Source: Stenotrophomonas maltophilia (GTDB taxonomy: Bacteria; Pseudomonadota; Gammaproteobacteria; Xanthomonadales; Xanthomonadaceae). From it: 64,000 bases of DNA. Location of the stretch: the NCBI RefSeq assembly GCF_006970445.1, contig NZ_CP033877.1:2798750-2862749 (forward strand), read 5' to 3'. Both the position numbers and the translations under genes were made by a program. Shown one piece after another: positions 8,373 through 16,816 of the stretch. How positions within the stretch are numbered: the stretch's first letter is position 1; each line of letters opens with the position of its first letter. Below the pieces are notes generated by a model. That model saw only the letters and a list, made by a program, of their open reading frames with translations. It was not told the origin of the DNA and made no database searches.

Positions 8373-9257
8373 ATGCTCAAACACTGGCCACCGCTGAACG
8401 CGCTGCGGGGTTTCGAGGCTGCCGCCCGCCTGGGCAGCTTCCACCGGGCGGCCGAGGAACTGCATCTGACCCAGTCGGCCATCAGCCAGCAGATCCGGGG
8501 CCTGGAGGCGTCGCTGCAGCAGCCGTTGTTCTTCCGGCAGGGCCGCAGCGTCACCCTCACCGACGCCGGCAACGACCTGCTGGAAACCACCCAGTCCCTG
8601 CTGCGGCAGCTGGCCAGCGGAATCCGCCGACTCGATCAGTACCGCAAGCCGAATCAACTGATCGTCAACACCAGCCCGGCCTTCGCCCGCCATTGGCTGG
8701 TGCCGCGCCTGGCCAGCTTCCACCGCCTGCATCCCGATGCCGACCTGTGGCTGCTGACCAGCGAGGATGCACCGGACATGGGCACGCAGACGCTGGACGT
8801 GGCGGTGCGTGACGACCTCGACTCACAGGCGCAGTGCCAGCATCGCGTACTGCTGCAGGACCGTCTCTATCCAGCCTGCCATCCGGCGCTGCTCGCCACA
8901 CCGGTACACGAACGCCTGACCCTGCATGGCGAGCGCGAAATGGACTGGAGCCAGTGGCAGGTACAGGGCGGCGCCGATGTCGGCCAGCGCCGCGAGGGCA
9001 TGAACTTCTCCGAGCCTGGCCAACTGCTGGATGCCGCGTGCGAAGGGCTCGGTATCGCGCTGGTCAGCGAGCTGCTGGCGGCACGCGCCTGCGAACAAGG
9101 CCTGCTGCACCCCCTGGATGATGCACGCGTGCGCGGCCCGCGCTGGAGCTGGCTGGTGCACGAGGACAGCACAGCCGATCCGCTGGTAATCAGTTTCTGT
9201 GAGTGGTTGCTGGCGAGCCTGCCCGCTGACGCTACTTCTGCTGCAGCGCGCGCTTGA
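8373..9257 (+). CDS. LysR family transcriptional regulator (GcvA-like)
   Basis: This is a 294-residue protein. The N-terminal winged helix-turn-helix (PPLNALRGFEAAARLGSFHR, then LTQSAISQQIRGLE) carries the PPLNALR opening typical of the GcvA branch. The C-terminal periplasmic-binding-like domain runs from about residue 90 (LIVNTSPAFARHWLVPRL) to the end. It is divergent from the deiminase gene and probably controls it, sensing a small ligand such as an amino acid or amine (inference). Its 3' end overlaps the convergent SGNH hydrolase gene by 26 bp. Confidence 0.9.
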   Translation: MLKHWPPLNALRGFEAAARLGSFHRAAEELHLTQSAISQQIRGLEASLQQPLFFRQGRSVTLTDAGNDLLETTQSLLRQLASGIRRLDQYRKPNQLIVNTSPAFARHWLVPRLASFHRLHPDADLWLLTSEDAPDMGTQTLDVAVRDDLDSQAQCQHRVLLQDRLYPACHPALLATPVHERLTLHGEREMDWSQWQVQGGADVGQRREGMNFSEPGQLLDAACEGLGIALVSELLAARACEQGLLHPLDDARVRGPRWSWLVHEDSTADPLVISFCEWLLASLPADATSAAARA

Positions 9258-10014
9258 CCGCCGCCTCGGCCAGCGGCGCCATCACCGCATAGCCCTTCGC
9301 CGTGGGATGCACGCCGTCGTCGGCCAACTGCGGATCCAGTCCACCGACCGCATTGGCCATCGGCGTGTAGTAGTCCAGATAGACCAGCTGCTTCGCATCG
9401 GCATAGCGCTTCAATGCCGTGTTCAATGCACGCACCTTGGGCGCAGGCATTGTGCCCGTCAGCCACGGGTAATCGCTGACCGGCAGCACTGATGCCAGCA
9501 CCACACGGATGCCATGCGCGCGGGCCAGGTCCACCATCGCGTGCAGGTTGTCTTCGATCATCGCCTGCGTGGACGGGCCGGTGTTGCCGGCGATGTCGTT
9601 GGTGCCGGCCAGGATCACCACCACCTGCGGCTTCAGTGCCAGCACGTCCTGCGGGAACCGCACCAGCATCTGCGCCGTGGTCTGACCGCTGATGCCGCGG
9701 TTGAGCCAGCCCTTGCCGGGGAAGAACGCCGAACTGCCTTCCCTGCCCCAGCCCTCGGTGATCGAGTCACCGAAGAGCACCACGCGTGGTTGCCCCGGTA
9801 CGGCGGCAGGCAGTCGTGCGTTGGCGTCGCGGTAACGCTGCAGTTCCGGCCAATCGGCCAGGCGCTGCTGCATGAAGCGCACTTCGTCCGGGCGCAGGCG
9901 TTCGACAGGCTCCACCAGCAACGGGTTGATCGCGGGCGTATCGGCCGCCACCCCTTGGGCACTCAGCGCGATACCGAGGGCAACCGCGGCCAGGCCGCCA
10001 GACAAGGAACGCAT
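9232..10014 (-). CDS. Exported SGNH/GDSL hydrolase
   Basis: This is a 260-residue protein with a signal peptide (GGLAAVALGIALSAQGVAA). Block I is FGDSITEGW with the nucleophile Ser, block III is ILAGTNDI with the oxyanion Asn, and block V is DGVHPTAKGY with catalytic Asp and His, so all SGNH signatures are intact. These enzymes hydrolyse esters, often acetyl groups on lipids or sugars; the PAF-acetylhydrolase-like layout fits carbohydrate or lipid esters. The substrate is unknown and a periplasmic location is likely. Its 3' end overlaps the convergent LysR gene. Confidence 0.9.
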   Translation of the reverse strand: MRSLSGGLAAVALGIALSAQGVAADTPAINPLLVEPVERLRPDEVRFMQQRLADWPELQRYRDANARLPAAVPGQPRVVLFGDSITEGWGREGSSAFFPGKGWLNRGISGQTTAQMLVRFPQDVLALKPQVVVILAGTNDIAGNTGPSTQAMIEDNLHAMVDLARAHGIRVVLASVLPVSDYPWLTGTMPAPKVRALNTALKRYADAKQLVYLDYYTPMANAVGGLDPQLADDGVHPTAKGYAVMAPLAEAAVKRALQQK

Positions 10015-10063
10015 GGGGTCTCTCCCTTGGATGTCCGGGCCAGTCTAGCGCGTGGCCCCACGC

Positions 10064-11029
10064 CTACCGTGCCGCCGACCGCGCGGCCACACCGGTCACC
10101 TTGGCCGGCATCCACATGCCTGGCGTCCAGCCGCTGGCGGCCAGGATCGCCTTCGGGTTGTCCTGCTGGATCAGCGCACGCACCGCGTCACGCTTGTCCT
10201 TGGCCTGCAGGTAATAGGCCTTGGCAATGCGGTAGCCCACCCAGTACCCGAGGTCATAGGGCTCCTGCGAACCGGGCTTGTAGTTGTACAGCCACGGCGA
10301 CAGATCGGTGCTGTCCACATCCAACGCGAAGGCGCTTTCGATATGCACTTCCCGGCCACGGGTCCAGGCGGCGTGGCGCCCGTTGCCGACGTTGCCGGAA
10401 ATCAGCTCGGCGATGAATTCGGCGATGCCTTCGCCCAGCGAAACACGCAGCACCGTCGCATGCGGGTCGCCGGGCTCGAAATCGGTCAGGCCGGTCTGCT
10501 GGATGTGCACGTACTCGTGGGCGATCACGTGCACGAAGCGGTCCTGCACGTTGGGATTCATGAAATCGGCTGCACACAGCGCTTCCAGGCCAATGATCAC
10601 CCCGCTCTTCGAAGTCAGCCCGACCGGCCGACCCCGGCCGACCGCAATGGTCACCGGCGGAAACGCGGCCTGCGGGTAGATCGCCTGCAGGTTGCCGAAC
10701 ACCTGCACCAGGCGCTGCTTCACCGCCGGCAGCTCCGCCAGGCAACTACGGCCCTGCGCATACACCTCGGGCTGGCTGGCAATGGCCTCGGCAATGCGCT
10801 CGGGCGTGACCCGGCGCGCCTTCGCCAATTCACCCAGGCCCGTACTGCCTTCGGCCAGGTAACCGGCCAACTGGGCGACGCTGGGCTTGCCGCCGGTGCT
10901 GTCGTAGAGCGCGTAGAAGCGGCTGGCATCGGTGGTGAGGATCTGCGGTCCCGACGGAGTACCCGCCGACGCCACGCCGACCGCCCCGGCACAGGCCAGG
11001 GCAAGCAGGCAACGCAGGAAACTGGACAT
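10064..11029 (-). CDS. Exported DUF2268-type putative zinc-dependent protease
   Basis: This is a 321-residue protein starting with a signal peptide (MSSFLRCLLALACAGAVGVASA). The motif VIAHEYVHIQQ gives an HExxH zinc site, and SLGEGIAEFIAELI downstream supplies a candidate Glu ligand. The pattern resembles DUF2268 predicted zinc proteases, with a LYNYKPGSQEPYDLGYWVGYRI segment after the metal site. Substrate is unknown. The start was taken at MSSFLR because the longer version adds non-signal residues. It stands alone between divergent and convergent neighbours. Confidence 0.78.
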   Translation of the reverse strand: MSSFLRCLLALACAGAVGVASAGTPSGPQILTTDASRFYALYDSTGGKPSVAQLAGYLAEGSTGLGELAKARRVTPERIAEAIASQPEVYAQGRSCLAELPAVKQRLVQVFGNLQAIYPQAAFPPVTIAVGRGRPVGLTSKSGVIIGLEALCAADFMNPNVQDRFVHVIAHEYVHIQQTGLTDFEPGDPHATVLRVSLGEGIAEFIAELISGNVGNGRHAAWTRGREVHIESAFALDVDSTDLSPWLYNYKPGSQEPYDLGYWVGYRIAKAYYLQAKDKRDAVRALIQQDNPKAILAASGWTPGMWMPAKVTGVAARSAAR

Positions 11030-11167
11030 CGCTCCGTCCTTGGTGGAGTGCATGCGAAGCGCGCAATCTACCACTCCGCCCCGGCCGCCGCAGCGGGCAC
11101 ATGCAGGCCCTTCGGGGCTGTGCCAGACTCACTCTGGCACCTGCCATGGATGATGGAGCACCGCACG

Positions 11168-12151
11168 ATGATGATCGTTCCCGCGTACTGGGCCGAGGCC
11201 CGCCTGCAGGCCCGTTTCCGTGGCCGGCCGGTGGTCGTGCGCCGCTTCGGCTGGTCCGATGAGGGACCTGCCCAAGCCCAGGCCCACGCCGACGCACGTG
11301 CACATGAAGCCCTCAACGCCATCGTCGCCGGGCAGGTGCTGCCGCGTCGCGAAGTGCGCAGCAACTACGGTGTGGAGGGCGTGCCGATCCGCGAGCAGAT
11401 CGTGCAGCGCGACGGCGATGTCATCATCACCCGCAACAGCTATGGCGCGCTGTGCCTCAACAGCCCCGACGTGCTGTTTGCCGACATCGACCATGCGCAG
11501 CCGCCGGCCGGATGCGTGATACCGGCCATCGTCGCTGCGGCCGCGCTGCTTGCCGGCGCCATCATTGGCACCCTGCTCTGGCACTGGCTGGTGGGCCTGG
11601 TACTGGGCGTGGCGGCAGTGCTGCTGGTCAACGCGGCACTGCTGATGCGGCGGAAGCAGCGCCTGGCCGCTGCCGGCGGTGCTGAAGGGCTTGCGCTGAA
11701 GCGCGTGGACGCCTTCAGCGAACAGCATCCCGATTGGCACCTGCGTACCTACCGCACGCCCGCCGGGCTGCGCGTGCTGGCGATGCATGCCACGTTCTCA
11801 CCTGAGGACGAGCAGCTGCAGGCATTCTTCAAGGCACTGGGCACCGACACCCTGTACGCGCGCATGTGCCGGCTACAGCATTGCTTCCGTGCGCGACTGA
11901 CACCGAAGCCGTGGCGCGTTGGCCTGAAGTACCGCATCCGGCCGCCGGTGGCCGCGTGGTCAGCCGAACAGGCCAACAATCCGGATCGACTGGCCTGGAT
12001 TGCCGAGTACGAAAAGAAGAGTGCCGGCTTCGCGGCCTGTGCCTATCTGCGCAGCTTCGGCGACACTTCCCGGGTGCATGCCAAGGCGGAGCATGTGCGC
12101 GAACTGCACGATCGCCTGTCGCACGCGCAGGACCGCCTACCGCTGGCCTGA
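11168..12151 (+). CDS. Two-helix membrane protein, unknown function
   Basis: This is a 327-residue protein beginning MMIVPAYWAEARLQARFRGR. It has a soluble N-terminal domain (about 1-115) with a VRRFGWSDEG motif and an EGVPIREQI motif, one hydrophobic hairpin (CVIPAIVAAAALLAGAIIG then LVGLVLGVAAVLLVNAALL, about 120-160), and a second soluble domain with a FRARLTPKPWRVGLKYRI block. I know the N-terminal pattern from proteobacterial hypothetical proteins but no function. The start at 11168 has GGAG 9 nt upstream; in-frame ATGs at 11150 and 11153 are alternatives. Confidence 0.7.
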   Translation: MMIVPAYWAEARLQARFRGRPVVVRRFGWSDEGPAQAQAHADARAHEALNAIVAGQVLPRREVRSNYGVEGVPIREQIVQRDGDVIITRNSYGALCLNSPDVLFADIDHAQPPAGCVIPAIVAAAALLAGAIIGTLLWHWLVGLVLGVAAVLLVNAALLMRRKQRLAAAGGAEGLALKRVDAFSEQHPDWHLRTYRTPAGLRVLAMHATFSPEDEQLQAFFKALGTDTLYARMCRLQHCFRARLTPKPWRVGLKYRIRPPVAAWSAEQANNPDRLAWIAEYEKKSAGFAACAYLRSFGDTSRVHAKAEHVRELHDRLSHAQDRLPLA

Positions 12152-12164
12152 ACGCAACGAGCGC

Positions 12165-12485
12165 TCAGTCCACGCCCTGCACGAACGGCTGCCCTGCCAG
12201 GGTAGTGCCCAGCCGCATCGCGACCTGCTGCCCGCCCTTTTCGAAGGTCGTTGCGCACTGCTTTCCGCCCTTCTGGCATCCGACTTCCGGAAAGCCCTCA
12301 AGTGACTCAGGCGCGCCCTGAGCCGGACTCGCCTGCCACCCTGCTGCATCCATCAGGCGCTTGGCCTTGGCATAAGGCATGCCGGCGACAATGCCAAGCT
12401 GCGCCAGTTCGGATGGGAGTGATTGGGCATGCAGGCTCGGCGTCATCACCAGCGCCAACACTGCGGCAACAAGTTTGGACTTCAT
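12165..12485 (-). CDS. Small exported protein
   Basis: This is a 106-residue protein with a clear signal peptide (MKSKLVAAVLALVMTPSLHA, cut near LHA-Q). The mature part has a GMPYAKAKRLMDAAGW block and two Cys (VGCQKGGKQC). GMPYAKAKRLMDAAGW matches a pattern seen in small periplasmic proteins of unknown role. It is convergent with the preceding membrane protein gene. No operon partner is evident. Confidence 0.65.
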   Translation of the reverse strand: MKSKLVAAVLALVMTPSLHAQSLPSELAQLGIVAGMPYAKAKRLMDAAGWQASPAQGAPESLEGFPEVGCQKGGKQCATTFEKGGQQVAMRLGTTLAGQPFVQGVD

Positions 12486-12612
12486 TGGTGAAACCCATGG
12501 CAGACAGCAACAGGCCTGCAGCGTATCGCAGCTTCCGCACGCCATGGCACCCGCATCACATACGGTTACGCAATCGCAACGGCCAATGACACGAGGTCAC
12601 CCTTCGGATCAG

Positions 12613-13860
12613 TCAGGTGCTGTTGAGAACCGCCACGGGGGCCTCGCGCGCCGCCCGCCGCGCCGGTACCCAGGCAGCCAGCTGCCCCAGGGCGAACACC
12701 AGCCCGACCCCCAGCACCAGGTACCCGGGATCGATGCGAGGTACCTCGTAGTAGCGCGAAACCCAGACATTCAACGCCAATGCCAGCACGCTGCCAGCGA
12801 GCGCGCCGACGAAGGTCAGCATCAGATTCTCGATCATGAAGAAGCTGATCACATCGCGCCTGCGGGCACCCAACGCACGTCGTATGCCGATCTGTGGATA
12901 GCGCTTGCGGACCCAGAAGCTGGCCAGCCCATACACACCCGTGCCGGTCACGATCAACAGCGAGATGCCGGCGCACAGGAAGATGATCGCCATGGTCTGG
13001 TCACGCCGGAAATATTCCGCACGCAGTTCGCTGAAGCGCTGGACCCGGGGCAGCATCCGGTTCGCTTCGCGCGCGGCCAGCGCATTGCTGGCCGAGTCGA
13101 GGACCGCGGAAAGCGCGTCCGGCTCGCTGCGCACCGCATACATCACCCGGGTGCCATCGGGAATCAGCGGCAGCAGCAGGCTCATGTCGTTGTCTCCATC
13201 GGTCCGCAGCACCGGCCTGGACAGGGTGTCGACGACCCCGACGATGCGCAATGGATGGGTGCCGTCCGTATACAGGTCGCGGCCCACCGCGTTGGCCAAG
13301 CCAAACAGATGACGTGCCAGCGCTGCGGAGACGATGGCTTCACTGGCCTTGTAGAGACCGGCGTAATCCTGCGCTGCCTCGGTCTGCACGAATGATGCGG
13401 CGGAGAAATCACGGCCTGCGACAAGATGCATGCCCAGTGCCTGCACTGCGCCGGCAGACATCCCATAGACTGCGGGCTCGGCCTCCACGATGCCTGCCGT
13501 GTCCTGCCCCTGCACCGGCACGTTGGTGAAACCGACGGTCCAGTTGTGCTGGCTCAACGGCAGCGACTCCGCCGCCACCACGGCCTGGACCCCGGCCACG
13601 TTACGCAGCACCTGCATGTCTGCCTTGACCGCAGCGGCGGCATTGGCAGCGGCGCTGCCGACGAACTCGGTTTCGATGATGCCAAGCCCCTGCTCCCGCA
13701 GCCCGGTGTCGTAGGCGAGTGTTTCCACGCGCTGCGCAAGCAGGAAGGCGATATTGGTGACGCAGGCGGTGGCGATGATCACCTGCAGCAACAGGATGCC
13801 GGCCACCAGCCGGTTCTTCTTCATCGCACGGGCAATCAGCGGAATCTGTGAAACGCTCAT
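12613..13860 (-). CDS. MacB/FtsX-type ABC transporter permease (second of pair)
   Basis: This is a 415-residue protein. It has one N-terminal helix (LVAGILLLQVIIATACVTNIAFLLA), a large extracytoplasmic MacB-PCD-like domain (about 45-280) with FVGSAAANAAAAVKA and DFSAASF, then the FtsX C-terminal domain of three helices (IIFLCAGISLLIVTGTGVYG onwards) and the coupling pattern RYPQIGIRRALGARRRDVI. Such permeases use an ATPase to drive periplasmic export or mechanotransmission. No ATPase or membrane-fusion protein is adjacent. Its ATG overlaps the previous stop by ATGA, and it is the last gene of the peptide cluster. Confidence 0.9.
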   Translation of the reverse strand: MSVSQIPLIARAMKKNRLVAGILLLQVIIATACVTNIAFLLAQRVETLAYDTGLREQGLGIIETEFVGSAAANAAAAVKADMQVLRNVAGVQAVVAAESLPLSQHNWTVGFTNVPVQGQDTAGIVEAEPAVYGMSAGAVQALGMHLVAGRDFSAASFVQTEAAQDYAGLYKASEAIVSAALARHLFGLANAVGRDLYTDGTHPLRIVGVVDTLSRPVLRTDGDNDMSLLLPLIPDGTRVMYAVRSEPDALSAVLDSASNALAAREANRMLPRVQRFSELRAEYFRRDQTMAIIFLCAGISLLIVTGTGVYGLASFWVRKRYPQIGIRRALGARRRDVISFFMIENLMLTFVGALAGSVLALALNVWVSRYYEVPRIDPGYLVLGVGLVFALGQLAAWVPARRAAREAPVAVLNST

Positions 13861-15167
13861 TCAGCGGCCTTGATCTGCATGGCGACACGGGTGGATGCCG
13901 CACGCAGTGCGGGCAGGACGGCGGCGAACAGGCTGGCGATGCAGGCCAACACGGGCGTGGCGATCACCATGGTCGGGTCGATGACTGCGAGGCTGGCATA
14001 GTCTTCCGGCTGCATCCGCACCAGGAACAGGCCAGCCTGTGCGACCAGCAGGCCCACGCCTCCTCCCAGCAACCCGATCATCAGCGCTTCGGTGCACAGC
14101 TGCAGGATGATGTCCCTGCGGCGGGCCCCCAACGCACGGCGGACTGCGATCTCATGCGTCCGGCGGACGAAACGGGCGAAGATCAGTGCCCCCATGTTGA
14201 CCAGGCAGACGGCCAGGAAAGCCAGGCACAGCGCCAGCTGCAACCGCACTTCATCCGGGATGATCCGGCGCTGGACCAGATAGCCGCGCAGGCCGTCCAG
14301 GTGCGGGGGCGTCTGCCGATCGAAGCGCCCGCGCGCATGCTGGTCCTGCACGTAGTTCTGCAGGAAGTGCAGGTACGCCTGCTGGCCGGCCGGGTCCGGG
14401 ATCTCGGCCCAGAGTTGGACCCACGCCGTGCTGGCGTCCACCATGCGGTTCGTCGGCGTGTTGCCCGACCAGCCGTACATGCTGTTGGCAACCCGAAGCT
14501 GGAGTTCCACCGCGGTCTGCAGCGGAATGAAGACATCGTCGCGCCCCTTGAAGGGTTCCTGCTGCAGGTCGGTGTGGAAGCGCGGCCGGGGCACCCAGTC
14601 AGCGATCACGCCAACCACCCTGAAGGGCTGCCCATCCAGCTGCAGGGTCCGTCCAACGAGGGAGCTTCCATGACCGAGCCGCTGCGCCAGCGTGCGGCTG
14701 ACCACCACGACCCGGGAGCGCTGCAGATCATCGTCCGCAGACCACCAGCGTCCCTGCAGCACCTCCATGTCGAACATCGCCGCTGCGTCCGCGTTGGTGT
14801 ACTGGCCATCAACGAAGAATGCCGTCGGCGCGCCCGGTTGCGGATCCACCAGCAGCCGGCCCGCAGCCAGTACCGTCTGCCGCTGCGCAGGAGCATTGCG
14901 CAGCAGTTCGCTGGCATCGGGCCAGGTCATGGCCACCCGCGGATCCAGCCCTCCCTTGATCTGGTACCCGGCCGGCAGCGGGTCCAGGAAGGGGTGGAAC
15001 AGTTGCCCGCTGCGCCCTGGCAGCGGGTCCCAGGACATGGCTCGAACAACGGTGAGCATGGTCACGCTGGCGCCGATGCCCAGCCCCAACGCCAGCACCA
15101 GTGCCAGCGTCATGCCTTTGGTTTCCAGCAGGCGGGTTCGTGCGAGCCCCAGGTAGTACGTCAGCAT
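13857..15167 (-). CDS. MacB/FtsX-type ABC transporter permease (first of pair)
   Basis: This is a 436-residue protein with an N-terminal helix (MTLALVLALGLGIGASVTML), a long periplasmic domain with conserved MacB pieces (VVVVSRTLAQRLGHGSSLVG; PFRVVGVIADW), and three C-terminal helices around AVRRALGARRRDIILQLCTE, the FtsX coupling helix. It is 16 nt downstream of the methyltransferase gene and overlaps the next permease by ATGA, so the two permeases probably form a heterodimer. Three consecutive ATGs occur; the third has a GAGG 6 nt upstream and is chosen. Export of the cluster's product is the likely role (inference). Confidence 0.9.
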   Translation of the reverse strand: MLTYYLGLARTRLLETKGMTLALVLALGLGIGASVTMLTVVRAMSWDPLPGRSGQLFHPFLDPLPAGYQIKGGLDPRVAMTWPDASELLRNAPAQRQTVLAAGRLLVDPQPGAPTAFFVDGQYTNADAAAMFDMEVLQGRWWSADDDLQRSRVVVVSRTLAQRLGHGSSLVGRTLQLDGQPFRVVGVIADWVPRPRFHTDLQQEPFKGRDDVFIPLQTAVELQLRVANSMYGWSGNTPTNRMVDASTAWVQLWAEIPDPAGQQAYLHFLQNYVQDQHARGRFDRQTPPHLDGLRGYLVQRRIIPDEVRLQLALCLAFLAVCLVNMGALIFARFVRRTHEIAVRRALGARRRDIILQLCTEALMIGLLGGGVGLLVAQAGLFLVRMQPEDYASLAVIDPTMVIATPVLACIASLFAAVLPALRAASTRVAMQIKAAE

Positions 15168-15183
15168 CATCATCCTCGACAGC

Positions 15184-15969
15184 TCAATGGAAGAACTCGG
15201 CGACGGTGGGAACGACATCCACCGGTTCGATGCTCAACCACGCCGTGCTGTTCTGCGCGCGTGCCCGGCCCTCGATGAGATGCATCAGGCGGAACCGCGA
15301 GCGCTGCACCCGATCGATCGCAGCGCTTGCCTCCTGCGGCGCCCAGCAGCGCGCCAGACCCACCGGAATCTTGTTGCAGTTCAGGTCGTCGACGATCCGC
15401 TCCAGCGTCAGGTAGCTCAGGCGCTGGGTCGAAGCGCTGTCGATGAACACCGACGCAGTGGAGGACAGGCGGGGCAGGAAATGTCCCAGAAGGGCCTGGA
15501 TGCTGTCTGGAGAATGGTTGAAGTCCGAGAACAGCATGTCGATGCCGCCGTGCAGAGCCGGGGCGGTGGCGATGGCGGTGAAGTCGATGTCCTCGACATG
15601 CACCTGCGCGAAGTCCGCGACACCCGCCCAGGCCAACAGCGCACGCATGAACGAAGGATAGTCCTGCCCCGGTTCGATAAGCGCGCGCAAGGGCCCTTCC
15701 AGCTCGGCCAGGAAGCGCCGCGCGGGATCGCTGGCATAGTGCGATCCATTGTCGTAGCTGTGCAGGACACCGGTCTCGTTCTCCTTCAGTGCGGCGGCGA
15801 TCCAGGCCGTAGACACGCCGAAACCCGTACCGAGTTCCACCACTCTTTGTGGCCGGGCACGCTTGACCAGACTGTACAGCAGCACGCAGAGATCCTCGCT
15901 GCCGTACAGCCACCCCATGCGCTCGCGGATCTCGGAAAGACGCTCAATGCACGAGTGCATGTCGGGCAT
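15184..15969 (-). CDS. Class I SAM-dependent methyltransferase of the peptide cluster
   Basis: This is a 261-residue protein. Motif I (VVELGTGFGVSTAWI, about residues 40-54) and the acidic HVEDIDFTAIA / IDMLFSDFNHSP region match Rossmann methyltransferases of the O-methyltransferase type (Methyltransf_24-like). The C-terminus has a helical ASAAIDRVQRSRFRLMHLIEG stretch. The start has GAGGAG 5 nt upstream and lies inside the 3' end of the preceding gene (26-bp overlap), which indicates coupling. Given its place between the HExxH protein and the transporter, methylation of the modified peptide is the simplest inference; substrate is unproven. Confidence 0.82.
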   Translation of the reverse strand: MPDMHSCIERLSEIRERMGWLYGSEDLCVLLYSLVKRARPQRVVELGTGFGVSTAWIAAALKENETGVLHSYDNGSHYASDPARRFLAELEGPLRALIEPGQDYPSFMRALLAWAGVADFAQVHVEDIDFTAIATAPALHGGIDMLFSDFNHSPDSIQALLGHFLPRLSSTASVFIDSASTQRLSYLTLERIVDDLNCNKIPVGLARCWAPQEASAAIDRVQRSRFRLMHLIEGRARAQNSTAWLSIEPVDVVPTVAEFFH

Positions 15970-16816
15970 CATCGCTCCTCGCACTGGAATCATCCGCCGC
16001 CAGCCAACTGCCCAGCATCTCCACCATGGCCGGCTCATCCGCCACGGAAAGAAGATAGGGCGAGAACGCATGGAACCGCAGCTGTCCGCCCTCTGCGAAG
16101 AGCAGCAACTCCCCCGTCTCAGAACGGAAGGCACGACGCGCGGCCTGGTTGATGGCATGCACGCGCTGGAGATCGATCGGCACCGCCTCGCCCCTGGGGA
16201 AGAAGATGCCATCCGCCGACCCACCGCAGAAGTAGGACACCAGCGGGACGCCCTGCGGCCGCGAAACGAAGAACTGGTGACGCCGCTTCTCTTCCGGCAG
16301 CAGGTTGCGCTCCTGCTTCCAATCGAACAGTGACCACACCGATTTCTGCAGAGGATCGACCAGGCCGCGCAGATCCGGCGCCTCATACCCGATCGAATAG
16401 ACGAAGTCGGGCGTCTGGATATCGGCAAGTACCCGCTTGAGCTCGAACCACTGTACGTTCAGCGGCATCAGTGTGCGCGAGACGCCACGCACGCCAGTGT
16501 CGTGGCAGACGCTGGCCGCCGATTCGAGCAATGACTGCAGGCGGATGTGCAGCCAACGCGCGTCGATTCCACTTTCCCTCAGGAATCCATCCATGCGGGT
16601 GTTGGCCAATGAGAACACACGGTTGACCACCCGTGCGCCGATGAACTGCTCGCGCATCGCCGCGCTGGGCTCGAAATCCAGGACCGCTGGCCAGCTTCCG
16701 GCGCGAACCATCGGCAGCAGCTCGTCAAGGTGCAGCAACTCTGCCCCCGCCTGCGCCGCCCGGCGCGCGACCGGATCAGCATGATCGGTGTACAACACGA
16801 TGGTCCGGGCCTTCAT
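15944..16816 (-). CDS. Unrecognised 290-residue protein of the peptide cluster
   Basis: This is a soluble 290-residue protein with no signal peptide. It opens with a strand (TIVLYTDHADP), has VVNRVFSLANTRMDGFL, then LNVQWFELKRVLADIQTP, and ends with RSETGELLLFAEGGQLRFH. The overall pattern (an early NR.FS..NT segment and a late GELL.FAE segment) faintly recalls ATP-grasp ligases of RiPP clusters, but the usual metal- and ATP-binding residues are not evident. A degenerate ATP-grasp fold is a guess only. Its ATG overlaps the HExxH gene stop (ATGA) and its 3' end overlaps the methyltransferase start, so it is an obligate part of the unit. Confidence 0.7.
   Translation of the reverse strand: MKARTIVLYTDHADPVARRAAQAGAELLHLDELLPMVRAGSWPAVLDFEPSAAMREQFIGARVVNRVFSLANTRMDGFLRESGIDARWLHIRLQSLLESAASVCHDTGVRGVSRTLMPLNVQWFELKRVLADIQTPDFVYSIGYEAPDLRGLVDPLQKSVWSLFDWKQERNLLPEEKRRHQFFVSRPQGVPLVSYFCGGSADGIFFPRGEAVPIDLQRVHAINQAARRAFRSETGELLLFAEGGQLRFHAFSPYLLSVADEPAMVEMLGSWLAADDSSARSDDARHALVH

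Noticed and set aside
10052..11149. Long rightward reading-frame extension in front of the membrane protein at 11168
   Set aside because: It is antisense to the well-supported exported protease at 10064-11029 and has an Arg/His/Gly-rich shadow composition; a GGAG-preceded ATG at 11168 gives a better start.
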